This document shows positions 18,129-34,406 of a DNA stretch of 64,000 bases, in pieces (within the stretch, counting starts at the first letter, position 1; each line of letters starts with the position of its first letter). The translations under genes were made by a program, and so were the position numbers. This stretch comes from Marvania coccoides (Eukaryota; Chlorophyta; Trebouxiophyceae; Chlorellales; Chlorellaceae). Below the pieces are notes generated by a model that saw only the letters and a program-made list of their open reading frames with translations, was not told the origin of the DNA and searched no databases. The stretch is taken from contig OY978106.1 in assembly GCA_963854735.1 (NCBI GenBank), positions 744,001-808,000 on the forward strand, read 5' to 3'.

Positions 18129-20486
18129 TCACAGCCATAGCGTGCCGTCTCGTCGGCTCAGCAGGTCCCGCAGCTCGTGCCTCAGCGCTGATACCTCTTC
18201 GGACAGCGCCTCCTGCCGTTGTATCACGCCCGCCACCAGCGCTGCCGTCGCCTCCTGCTGCTCCCTAAACTGATTCAGCATGTCCAGGTGCAGCGCCAGG
18301 ATGTCGTGGTGCAGCCCCTGCGCCAGAGCGCCTTGATCTGCTGTTGCCGATTCCTCCTGGCTTGAGCTACTAGCCTGTGCTTTCATCGGCAGTGGCACTG
18401 CCGCAGATCTGCTTTTCTCTATCGGCGGCGCTGCTGCTGCTCCCGCCGCTTCGCCATTCGCGCTGCTGCGTTGTAGATACGCGGCTTTTGAGGGGCTGCT
18501 GTGGTGCGCCACAGCACCAGCGGCAGGGGCAGCATCGGGACTAGGATGGTCTAGTGTGCTCGGTCGGAGATGATCTAAAGACTGCTGATGCTGCTGTTGT
18601 TGCTGCTGCTGGGGTGCTGCGTACCTGCCCCGTCCCGCCGGGGTTGCAGCTTTAATGGACCACGGCTGGGTTGCTGAGGGTGAAGTTTCTTCCCGAGCAG
18701 CCGAAGCGGAGGACGGCCGCACAGACAACGGTGAACCCTGCTGCTGCTGCTGTGGCGAGTTCAGCGAGTTCATGCGCTGCTGCGGCGAGCTCAGTCGCGC
18801 AGTCATCCGTCGCCTCTCAGCCGTGAGCTCCTCAAAGCGCTGCTGCCGCTGCCGCTCCGCCTCGCGCTCCCGCTCCTTCTCTTCAAACCGCTGCCGAGCC
18901 TCGTCGATGGAGACAGCAGAAGAAGAGGATGGCGAAGGGGTCGACGCCCCTTCTGTGGGTGGTGTCGCCGCTGTTGCCGCTGCAGCCGGTGCTCCAGCCG
19001 CAGTAGGAAAAGCCGTGGCAACGACACTACTCATGCCTCCTCCCAGCGCAAAGGTAGTAGCAGCCGCAGCCACAGGCTTGTTGGGTGGGGCAGAACTGCG
19101 CCCGCTCGCAACACCCTCTCTCTCCGCCGCCATTGATTGCCGTCTCAACCGCTCCAGCACCGCAGGCACACTGCTACCAGCCGCAGCTGCATTTGACCCG
19201 TCGTCGTTTCCATTTGCATGGGCCGGACGGGGGGCAGCGGCAGGCGTCAAGTCCAACTTCCTCGGAGGTTCCAAATGGGAGGCCAGGCTCAGCCTGCTGG
19301 CGCGAGGGGGCGGGGGCGTGGCAGACGCTTCCCTGGCTGCCTCTCCCAGCGACATCCGCCCGGTCGCAGCTGCTGCCCGGCCGTCGATTCCCGCTGCCAA
19401 CGCCTCCCTTGTCTTTCCACCTAAACTCTGATAGTGATGCTGCCAGTGCAGGCAGGAGACGGGAGCGGGCTCCCCGCACCGCAGGGTGCTTGCGGGCGCC
19501 GCCACGTTGCGTGGATCGTACAGCAGCACACGGCCGTCGACGGTCCCCGCTGCGAAGAAAGAAAAATCTTCGCGAATGGCCAGCGAGGAGAGGCCTGAGC
19601 CTGCGCCAATGCGCGCGGTGGGCACGTGAAAAGGCCCTTCCCGCAGGTCCTGCATGAGAATCGCGCCGTCGACCCCCGCAGAGTAGAGAATGGAGGGGTC
19701 TAACGGCGCAAAAGCCACCGCTGCAGTGCCGCCGACGTGCCTGCTGGCGTCTGCGTGCAGCGTTTGCGCGGTCTTGGAGTCCCACACGGCAACGCATCCG
19801 CCTGCTGTGCCTGCTGCGAGGGCGGCAGACGCGGCGGGTACAGCCAGGCACGTGAAAGAGGAGGCAGCGGCGGTTGAGTTGGCGCTGTCTACGGTGAGCT
19901 CTCCTAGAGCGGATAAGGTTTGGACCGAGTGGAGGGCCAGGCGGCGGGAGGCGATGGCGAGGAAGCGGTCCTCCGGGTGGAAAGCGACGGCAACTACGGG
20001 GAAGCTGCTACCAGAGGGGGCAATAGGGGTGCAAGTCTGGAAAGAGCGGGGGTGGGAGAAAAGGGTTGAAAGTAATGGGGTTTGGGGGGTTAAAAGGGAT
20101 TCTGAGGTGGGGGGATGAATGAGTATACGGTTTACCTTGGCTGTCATGTCGTGGATGTAGACAGAGCCGTCTTGCGAGCCTGCTGCCAGGCGCTTCGATC
20201 CCATGCTCCAAGACAGGCTGGTGACGGGGCGAGCGCCCGGAGGAGGACCCCCGCGGGGCAACGCAGTCATCAGGGTGCCGTTGCTGTAGCGCAGATCGAT
20301 TGCGCCGTCCTCCCGCGCGACTGCTACGACCTTATTGTTGCGATTCCAGGCAGCTGCCCCCACGGCGCGATCGGAGGCCACCGCCTTGTCTTCCCCCTCC
20401 ATCACGGCTTTGGGGCGCCATAGGTGCAGGGTGGACCCGCAGCAGGCAGCCAAAACCCCTCCCGGGTAGTCAGCTTTTGTCGCCAT
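18129..20486 (-). CDS. NEDD1: NEDD1/GCP-WD-like WD40 protein (gamma-tubulin recruitment)
   Basis: An N-terminal WD40 propeller (about residues 1-330) contains repeats such as VAVAREDGAIDLRY, RLAAGSQDGSVYIHD, AAGTAGGCVAVWDSK, LYSAGVDGAILMQDL and FAAGTVDGRVLLYDP. A long Ala/Ser/Gln-rich region follows, then a C-terminal helical segment (about the last 70 residues) with LHHDILALHLDMLNQFREQ and a leucine-rich coiled coil, matching the conserved NEDD1 C-terminus that binds the gamma-tubulin ring complex. NEDD1 recruits gamma-tubulin to microtubule nucleation sites. The open frame runs through a 99-bp segment (20037..20135) bounded by GTAAAC and TTTCCAG. Removing it gives 752 residues (exons 20136..20486 and 18129..20036) and retaining it gives 785. 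Similarity favours removal (MTAK joined to TCTPIAP). Confidence 0.82.
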   Translation of the reverse strand: MATKADYPGGVLAACCGSTLHLWRPKAVMEGEDKAVASDRAVGAAAWNRNNKVVAVAREDGAIDLRYSNGTLMTALPRGGPPPGARPVTSLSWSMGSKRLAAGSQDGSVYIHDMTAKVNRILIHPPTSESLLTPQTPLLSTLFSHPRSFQTCTPIAPSGSSFPVVAVAFHPEDRFLAIASRRLALHSVQTLSALGELTVDSANSTAAASSFTCLAVPAASAALAAGTAGGCVAVWDSKTAQTLHADASRHVGGTAAVAFAPLDPSILYSAGVDGAILMQDLREGPFHVPTARIGAGSGLSSLAIREDFSFFAAGTVDGRVLLYDPRNVAAPASTLRCGEPAPVSCLHWQHHYQSLGGKTREALAAGIDGRAAAATGRMSLGEAAREASATPPPPRASRLSLASHLEPPRKLDLTPAAAPRPAHANGNDDGSNAAAAGSSVPAVLERLRRQSMAAEREGVASGRSSAPPNKPVAAAATTFALGGGMSSVVATAFPTAAGAPAAAATAATPPTEGASTPSPSSSSAVSIDEARQRFEEKEREREAERQRQQRFEELTAERRRMTARLSSPQQRMNSLNSPQQQQQGSPLSVRPSSASAAREETSPSATQPWSIKAATPAGRGRYAAPQQQQQQQHQQSLDHLRPSTLDHPSPDAAPAAGAVAHHSSPSKAAYLQRSSANGEAAGAAAAPPIEKSRSAAVPLPMKAQASSSSQEESATADQGALAQGLHHDILALHLDMLNQFREQQEATAALVAGVIQRQEALSEEVSALRHELRDLLSRRDGTLWL

Positions 20487-21469
20487 GATTATAACGTTTA
20501 GGCGATTTGAGGGCTAGGAGGCCGCAATCCCGCTCAGCACACTGGAAATAAATGCATTTTAATTAAATCAACCTAATTTTTTTTAATAGAGTGTTTTATG
20601 ACAATGCAAATTCAAACTTCCAACGAGTTTCTTCCTTTGATGAACCTCCAGTGCAAGCTGTCCAGCCCAAGGGACTTGGTCTCTAGCGGAAGTGTTCCAC
20701 TGCAGTGCTACGCGAGTTAAGCGGCTGAATGGCATCGCGGACATGCAGGGCAGAGGCGAGAAACGAAGCGGCGCTCGTTGTACATGGGTTGAGTTGATGG
20801 TATGCCACCAGCAGCTGCGTGTAGGGTGCAGCAGCATGCGCCAGAGGTTCCAGCAGGCCGGAGAGCGCCCCAGGTGGCAGCTCAAGTTCTTTTGAGGCTT
20901 GAAGGTTCGACTTGTCGATGTACCGAAGACGTCTACCAGGGTTAGAACGCCCTCAGCACAGCCTTGCATGCGGCAGGCGAGGTGCCGCCAAGCGGAGGCG
21001 CCTCCAGGCCTTCAAAGCGGTGCCCGAAGATGGCGAGTTAACCCCCCAAAACACGTGACTTGTATTTAGGCTGGTCGCCCATGCGCTGCGTGCTTTGCTA
21101 TTACTAAATAGCTTTCGCCCTCCTTTCTCGTCTACCTGCCGCATCTTTTATATTTTATTATTTTGGAATCGTATTATTTTGGTAACACGTAACTATTAAG
21201 GGGATTTCCAGCGCCACATACGCGAAAAAGCTAGAACGTTGCAATCCCTCAAGTGCTGACAGGTCAGTCCCCCAAAAGACACTAGTGCTGTGTGCATTCT
21301 CTAAAAATGTCACTTTTACTGCATACCAGCCCGCAACTAGACGGCTGCTGTTCACAAATATGATCACCAAGTTTTTCAATCACATAAACACTATTATGGC
21401 AATGTTTTATTTCTGGGTGCAGGAACTACATTTGCGATTGGATACCCACGATAGCATTGATACATTGCC
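20487..21469. other. Intergenic region with a possible degenerate repeat-protein remnant
   Basis: On the minus strand three short open stretches share a motif like VFWG(T/V)(D/N)S or VFGTS (near 21,285, 21,055 and 20,925), followed by similar Ala/Leu-rich sequence and separated by stops. This could be debris of a repeat protein, perhaps LRR-like, but no domain is recognisable and I do not call a gene. The right part forms the leader of the AP2 gene, and a TGCAG acceptor-like site at 21,420 could end a 5'-UTR intron. Confidence 0.3.
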
Positions 21470-24066
21470 ATGGAGTCGGGAATGGCGCTCAATGTGCTAC
21501 CCCCGGAGTCGCCTAACAATGACAGAAAAACGTTCCACCCTGCTGGATCCAACGTGGATACGCCTCCCCCTCTGGCATGGCGTGGCGTAGACGCCAGTGG
21601 CCCCACACGCAGCTCCAGCAGCTCGGATGCTACCCACCCCCCGGCGCCAGCGATGCCGTCTTCTTCACAGCTGCCGGACTGCTGCCCCTCGCCGTTGCGC
21701 GCCGCTGGCAGCGCGGCAATGCTGCTGAACGGCGGCGCCCAGGCCGCAGCATCTAGGTACGCTGCATTTACGTTTTTTTCTTCTCTTTCCCCCTCTTGCA
21801 AATTTACGCAGCAACAAATTCATACATCTTCATTCCTATATTACCTGCGATTAGCTCATCCCTCCTCTATTCTACAGCCATGACGGCGACGTGCAGTCTC
21901 CTGCCCCCATTCCTCATGCTTCTCCCATCGCTGCCGAAGCCACTGCTGCCGCTCCGCTGCTGCAGCCGTCATCTGGCGTGCCCCCCGGCGGCCGCACCGC
22001 CGCCCGTGGCGGACCCTCCCGCTTCCGTGGCGTGGTGTGGCATAAATCCAACACAAAGTGGGAGGCTCGAATTTATGAGAGCGGGAAACAGAAATTTTTG
22101 GGCTATTTCACCAACGAGAACGAGGCTGCGCTGGCTTACGACGAATACGCCATCCGCATCCACGGCAATGCCGCCAAGCTCAACTTCGTGAGTTATAAGT
22201 GAAAGTGAAACTATTAGTAGCGGATCACCAAAACCAGGCCACGTGTCATTCTTTCTTTCCACCAATTTTCAAAAACAAGTTTGCCCCATCTGTTGTTTTT
22301 ATTCGCCAGTTTTTTCTTTTTCGAGGGGGTAAGAAAAGAAACCCTATATCGAGAAGGGTCATACTGCCTTTTTATCAGTATCAATCTGTTTTTTTATTTT
22401 GCAGCCCGACCGGTACGCGGGGGTGGCCCTTCCGCCCCCCTCTCACCCTCTCCCCACCTCCCGCGGCAAAACCACTGCCTCCTCTGCCGCTGCTGCCCGC
22501 TCCCGCACTCCCAAAGCTGCCGGCGCCGCCTCCGGTGGCCCCATTGCGTCTCCCGCCCCGCGGCGTGGCGGCGCCCGTGCGCAGCCCGTCAAGGGCTCCT
22601 CCCGCTTCCGCGGCGTCTCCTGGAACTCCAATTGCTGCAAGTGGCGGGCGCAGGTGTGGAAGGGCTCGGAAGTTCACCACCTGGGCTATTTCGAGCGCGA
22701 AGAAGACGCCGCGCATGCGTACGACGAAGCGGTACTCCGTATCCGAGGGCACAACGCCCCCACCAACTACCCGCGCGCTGAGTACGGCATTTATTCCGAC
22801 GATGAAGATCAATACGCCTCTGCCCCCATACACCGAATCGTGTCCGCCAAGACCTCTGCCATGCTGGGCGTGTCCTGGAGCTCCGCTCAAAGCGCCTGGG
22901 TGGCGGAAATTTGGGACGGACGGCGGTACTGCCGCCTGGGCAGTTTCTCCACCGAGGCTGAGGCGGCGAGGGTTTACGACCTGGCCTGCCTGGAGCAGCA
23001 CGGCGTGGAGGCGCTCACCAACTTCCCGCTGAGCAGCTACGACGCGGAGGCGGCCGCACTTGCGCTGCGCAACCTCGCTGAGGACCCCTCTGGCTTCAAT
23101 CTGGCGGCTGTCACTGTTTCAGCTGTTGCCCCTGGTGCTGGTGGTGTGTCTCCACCTACCGCTGCTTCTGCGCCCGTGTTCACCAACGCTGCTGTGGCTA
23201 TAGCACCGCCGGTAGCAGTCGAGACCGACGGTGCTGCAGAAGAGGCGGCTGCAGTCGAAGAAGAGGAGGCGGGGAGCAGCCCCCGCCAGCTGACCTCTCG
23301 CTTCATGGGTGTCTCCTGGGAGCGACGCAAGGGGCTGTGGGCGGCGCACATAGAGCTCGCCGGCCGGCTTCACCCGTTGGGTAATTTTGCGGACGAGCTG
23401 TCGGCCGCTAAAGCCTACGACCTCGCCGCTTCAAAGCTGCTGGGCGTGGGCGCTGCGCTTAACTTCCCTTCAACGCCTGCCTCCGCGCAGCACGCCGCGG
23501 CTGACTCCGACGAGGACTCTCTGGCCCCCTGGAATGAGGCAACAGCAGCAGCAGCAGCAGCGCCAGCGCCTCTCCCTGCGGTCGCTCTTTTCAAGGACGC
23601 AGCTGCGGTGGCGCTGTCCGCGCAACCCACCCCCGCTGCGTCTTTCCCGCGACCTGCATCATTAGCATCTGCAGCTGACGCTCAGGCCATCGCCCAGCAG
23701 CAGCAGAAGCTTGCGGCGGTGTGGCAGGCCGCGCGGCAGGTGGCGCAGATGGCGCAGATAGAGGAGGCCTGCAGGCGGCGGCTATCTGAGGAGCAGCTGC
23801 TCCAAGCAGTGGCCGCCTGGGAGGAGCGCTGTGCTGTGCAGCACCGCATGGCGGTTGCAGCGGCAGCGGAGCGCTGGGCGCGATGGCAGCAGGCGGGCGG
23901 CCAGCAGGCCCCCGAGGCTCTGCATTTGTATCAGCAACACCGGCAGCAGGGGATGGCTGCGGCGGCTGTTATAGGCGCCAAGCGGCCTCCGGCAGACGTG
24001 GTGGCCCCCAGCGCCCAAGGAGTGTTCTCCTGGGGCATTAATGCCAAGAAGGCCCGCATTGCTTGA
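21470..24066 (+). CDS. Four-AP2-domain DNA-binding protein
   Basis: Exons 21470..21756, 21878..22187 and 22405..24066 give 752 residues. AP2/ERF-like domains start near residues 143 (SRFRGVVWHKSNTKWEARIY, then KQKFLGYFTNENEAALAYD), 264 (SRFRGVSWNSNCCKWRAQVW), about 345 (MLGVSWSSAQSAWVAEIW) and about 490 (SRFMGVSWERRKGLWAAHIE). Each has the beta-sheet WxAxI/V motif and the LG.F..E..AA.AYD helix. The third lacks the usual xRFRG start. Linkers are Ala/Pro/Ser-rich, and the C-terminus is Ala/Gln-rich with a predicted helix. AP2 proteins are sequence-specific transcription factors, and multi-AP2 proteins are common in algae and apicomplexans. Targets unknown. An intron interrupts directly after the first AP2 domain. 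Confidence 0.9.
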
Positions 24067-25524
24067 TTATTTTGCGAGCAAAAAGATGGGGTTTCCTTTT
24101 ATCACACCGTCGTTACTTTTTTTCTTGCATTTCGCCTTGGGCCCTTTTTGGCTCACGTCACATTCTGCAAGTTTCATAGAGTCCATCAATTTCTGCTTTC
24201 ATGACCGCCCAGTAGGTTTGTTTTTTCTTTCTTGCCATTAGTACCCGTGCGTCCCTTTTCTTTTGCTGGCGGGAGGAGTGCTCCTCCCGGGTCTGCTCAG
24301 CCAATCCCCCAAAATCACTGATGCTGCTCTCACCAGGTATTCTGACTCTATCCTGATCCTTCTGATCTTATCTGCATTCATAGAATCTTTATTGCGGGTC
24401 TATCAGATATTCACTCTCTCTCAGAAATATTACCAGCCTCTGCCCCACCGAGGCAGACGCCCATCCCAACCCCTGTGATATACAATAAACCTACTTGTCT
24501 GTCTTTCCTCTCGCTTAAAATTTATTCTCCCGCTTGCTCTTGTTCTTTCTTTACACGCGTTGCTGTGCTCTGCTTCAATCACCCGACATTTGTCAGATGC
24601 CGCATTGCGAAAAGAAACTACGTTTTCCCCCTCTTCTGAAAAGTCGTTCCTACTCTTTTTTTTCTTGCATACATCTTTGTCTCCCCGCCATGTGCTTGCT
24701 TTGCTTCGTATATTCCACCATGCACTCATGCCAAGCTATTTTACCGAGATATTTTTTTTTTTCATATCATCGACCGCTGCCTTGTGGCTCAAGTTTATAT
24801 AATATATTTGGTCGTTTTCAGGGAGCCCAAGAATAATCAACAGTCCTCTCTGTTCCCACCTGAACGAATAATGGTTTAGTCTACCCTGGATCCCTCGCAA
24901 TTCTTTGTTTGGTTTTTCTCCCGTTTGTTCCTTTCCCCCTTAATTCTTTTCTTAACTTTTTTCCCCGCGCCGATTGCTCAGCAACTGCCACTGCCCAAAA
25001 TGTGTTTTAAAATAGTGGAAATGGAAATTTATTGGTGCCCATGTAAAGAGTCAAATATTTATTTACTATATAAACAAAGAAGTAATGTCATGGGAAGGGT
25101 TCCGAAGTAAAACAAAGTAAAGACCGAGACAAGACGTTCAAAAAAAACATGGGTTCATAAAAAATACTATTGAATTTGCATTAGTTGTAGTTCCAAAATT
25201 TCAAATATTAATATGCATAAGGTAATGGTGCACAGCAAACTGAGTGGGGAGCTCGAGTTTTCATTTCTACACCCACAGCCACAGCCCATCCTCTCAGCCA
25301 GAGGACCGCCAGCTACAAAAGCACCGCCAGCGCGCTATTTCTTAACACCTCTCTCAAGAACAATAACCACACAAAACCATCTCTCCTACAGACTAGAACA
25401 ATTCCACTACCGAAAACAACCAATTTAGCCAGCCATTCGTTTTTCTTCTCTCCACGGAAATCTCTAGCCAACCCCGCTCACGCATCTCGCTGCTATTAAA
25501 AACACCACAACGCACGCGCGCTCG
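24067..25524. other. AT-rich intergenic region (convergent 3' ends)
   Basis: About 1.46 kb between the AP2 stop and the channel gene stop. It contains long T-rich runs and AATAAA near 24,484, but no open frame with recognisable similarity, no tRNA and no repeat that I can see. Confidence 0.5.
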
Positions 25525-31504
<5,980 letters not shown>

Positions 31505-32756
31505 GGTGTGTGAGCTACTTCTCGGGGCTCAGCACTTCCACTTTCAGGTGGCCAAAGGAGCGACCTCCGGAGGGACTCCCCCAGCCAGCTATTGGAAGTG
31601 ATCAGCAAGTGCGGGAGGTGGGCTGATTGTTGGGCTGGGCAGCCGAGCAGCGCGGGGAGAGTTTTCGAACGAAATTCATTTTTAGTTGGTCAAAAGAGTT
31701 CGTGGGCTGACTATCGTCCTCTGCCGCCAGCACAACCGCAAGGTTAATTTGAGAGATAAAGGCGGGACACAAGCGTGTGCAGCACAGAAAACAAAGTTTG
31801 ACTGGACGAAGGATTTTTTTTTTGAAAAAAACAAACTGAAAACAAATTGATGGCTTTATTTGTTTGGCAAATCTCTCGTTAAAATAAATTATCATTTCAT
31901 GGCAGATTGAATGGACGTGGACGCCAGAGGCGAACTTTCATCTCTTTTTGAGAGTGTTCCGAACATGTCCGATCACATCATGCAAACTCCTCTCAAAATA
32001 TATTCTGAGTGATGGTACACCAACATAATTGCAGGGACGGAGCTTATCGAATGTCCTCATCCGCCCTCATCGAGTTCCCACGAATCAGCTGTCTGGCAGT
32101 TGTGTAGCGGAAGACTTATTTATTCAAGCACCAATGCCATTCATACAGTAGAAGCCACCGAAGGTCTTGGGGCTTCTCGTCGACGGGGGCTGGGAGTAGC
32201 TGCCGCTCAGTTGTTGATTCACTCAAGGGTGGGTTGCCCTCCCCGGGAGGTTAAGTTTGCGACCAAGCTGGAACCTGAAGCCGGCATTTGGGGTGAGTTT
32301 GTATACATACATACATACATCTACATATATATATTGCAGGATTTAAATTCCACACACAGAGGCAAATAAGGCCCCGCAGCAGACTGGCACGCTAGTGAAA
32401 GCCGTGCGCGTAGGAATAATGAATATGTAGAGAGTGCTGAAAAAAGCCTACGCAAGTGTGCTTCCACAGATTTACAAGTTTCGCCGTGCCACCCCTCCAC
32501 ATTTAGGCAGGATCCTCAGTAGCCGCAAGCACCCTCAGTCACTGGGGACGTACGGATACAGCACCACCGCGCCGACAGGCTCTGGCCCCTGCCGATACAC
32601 ATACAGTAAATTCTTTTTTGAAAGGATTTCTTTTTTCACCTGACGACTCACTATTTCATTTTTTTACTCTCTAATATTTTTAAATCTATATAACAGTTCC
32701 TGCTGCCGCAGCATATCACAATTTCTTCGCTGCACGGGAGCAAACTGAACAACACC
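31505..32756. other. Intergenic region, no gene recognised
   Basis: Upstream of the channel gene and downstream of the sulfotransferase. It includes a short ATAC run (about 32,300-32,325) and AT-rich patches. A plus-strand open frame at 32100..32369 shows no motif I recognise and I do not support it as a gene. Confidence 0.45.
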
Positions 32757-33950
32757 CTAACTCGCTGTTTGGTTGCATTTTTGAGAAGCCCTGGTGGCCG
32801 CTTCGGTCACATTTATTGACCATTTGCTCCTCCAATATTTCACTATTTCAGACACATCCACTTCACAATACTGCGGCTTGTCCTCTTCGGGAGGAGTCGC
32901 TGCTGGCTGCAGCGCCACGCTGTACTGCGCGATGAAGGCCTCCTCCCGCGCCGTCCACATGTCGAATAAATGGTCGTAGGAGCTGCACGCCAAAGGAAAC
33001 ACCTCGTCAAGCCCTTCCTGGGCCACCATTGAGTGAATGCAATTGCTCATTAACCGCCCACCGTTCTGCAACGTAATGACGTTGGACAAGAAGGCTGCCA
33101 CAGCCACCTGGGCCACCGCCTTTTGGCCACCGACGTTGAGCAGCTCATGGGTTCTTTCCACATAGTCAGGGACGCCCAATACGTCCTGTACAATTGCCTG
33201 CATTAGTGGAGTTTCCGTGCGCAGCAGCTCGTCATACGAGAACACCTTGATATTGGATCTTCCGAAGACTGTGGCGTACAGCGAGTACAATGGCACAAAA
33301 TCCAATCCAGATGGACTTCTCTTGGTAATTTTGACCAAAAATTCACCCAACGTGCTGGCCCGCATCTTGTTGTTTTCAGAGTAGTATGACATGGCGTGCC
33401 TCACTTTTTCCCGGTAAAACATAACAATTGTGACCTGAAAGCCCTCCAGCAGGCCTGCCAGCTTCTCCACGCCTTCTCTCTTCAAATTGTCAAACTCCTC
33501 GCTGGAAAAAAAGATGGAATGACCAGGCGGCCGAGCCGCAACTGCTGTCTCAAAGCACCCAATCGCGTCCTCTGTACAGGCGAAGCGCGACACACGGTCC
33601 TTCCAGCCTTGCAGAGAAAATGCCAACCCAGCAAAGTGTTTGTTGAAACAACCAGCGGAGCACATTCCGCACACCGGAACCGTCCACCCTCTCTTGACAA
33701 GAATATCCGACGCGTTGCACATCATAGCTTGGATGTAGGAGCTCCCAGTCTTGTGGGGACCAATGTGAATCACGGCACGGGGTTTGTTGGACTTTGAAAA
33801 AGAAAGGAGGGCTGGGAAAGTAGAGGAGGAGAAGGTCTTGACCAACGAAACACCAAGAAAAAAAAGCATTGTGAGCAAGGCAATTCCCAGCGCCTGCTGG
33901 AACTTTGCCGGCCTGGTTGTTCTCATCGCCAGCGACGGGCGACAGAGCAC
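32757..33950 (-). CDS. Type II membrane sulfotransferase-like protein
   Basis: A single uninterrupted frame of 397 residues, unusual among its intron-rich neighbours. A basic N-terminus and one hydrophobic segment (about 18-38) predict a Golgi signal anchor. HIGPHKTGSSYIQ (62-74) matches the 5'-phosphosulfate-binding loop of PAPS-dependent sulfotransferases. VTIVMFYREKVRHAMSYYSE, about 120 residues later, matches the 3'-phosphate-binding strand and helix (R..SYY). These enzymes transfer sulfate from PAPS to carbohydrates or proteins in the Golgi; the acceptor is unknown. A second in-frame ATG (MRTTRPAK) eight codons downstream is an equally plausible start. The gene is divergent from the La gene, with 456 bp between ATGs. 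Confidence 0.82.
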   Translation of the reverse strand: MLCRPSLAMRTTRPAKFQQALGIALLTMLFFLGVSLVKTFSSSTFPALLSFSKSNKPRAVIHIGPHKTGSSYIQAMMCNASDILVKRGWTVPVCGMCSAGCFNKHFAGLAFSLQGWKDRVSRFACTEDAIGCFETAVAARPPGHSIFFSSEEFDNLKREGVEKLAGLLEGFQVTIVMFYREKVRHAMSYYSENNKMRASTLGEFLVKITKRSPSGLDFVPLYSLYATVFGRSNIKVFSYDELLRTETPLMQAIVQDVLGVPDYVERTHELLNVGGQKAVAQVAVAAFLSNVITLQNGGRLMSNCIHSMVAQEGLDEVFPLACSSYDHLFDMWTAREEAFIAQYSVALQPAATPPEEDKPQYCEVDVSEIVKYWRSKWSINVTEAATRASQKCNQTAS

Positions 33951-34406
33951 TCGAACACAAAATGGGCCGAATTTTTGGAAATGAAGCTCCTATCTTGGCT
34001 TGAATTAAATATTTGATTGCACACCAAAATGGGAGAATTGCCGAAAAGAAACAAAAAACATCTAAAATATTTGTAATTTTTCAACCAAACTAATTATGGT
34101 ATCCCTCTGAGTTGGAATTTGATTTATATACAGTCAAACCAAGTTATGCACAAAAAAATTTAAAAGTATTTGGGACGTAATTACTGTAAACGAACAACAA
34201 GTGAATTTTACTCTGGCGCCTTTTGGGGCGCCGAAAGCCGCCCAAATTTTATTTTTTCAATAATATAAAAGCAGTGTGGCTTATTTAAAAAAAATTATAT
34301 TGTAAATTGGCTATTCGACGCTGTCGTCACTTGAAAGCGCGAGAACTCGTGTTGTCGGGCACTTGTTTTTTTTCTCGTTCTATCGTGCCCACTGCCGCCC
34401 GCAACG
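33951..34406. promoter_or_regulatory. Divergent intergenic region between sulfotransferase and La genes
   Basis: 456 bp between two divergent start codons, AT-rich in the middle (34,000-34,320). It probably contains both promoters. GGCGCCTTTTGGGGCGCC near 34,215 is an imperfect palindrome. TATATACAG at 34,126 and AATATAAAAGC at 34,261 are TATA-like but unproven. Confidence 0.4.
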
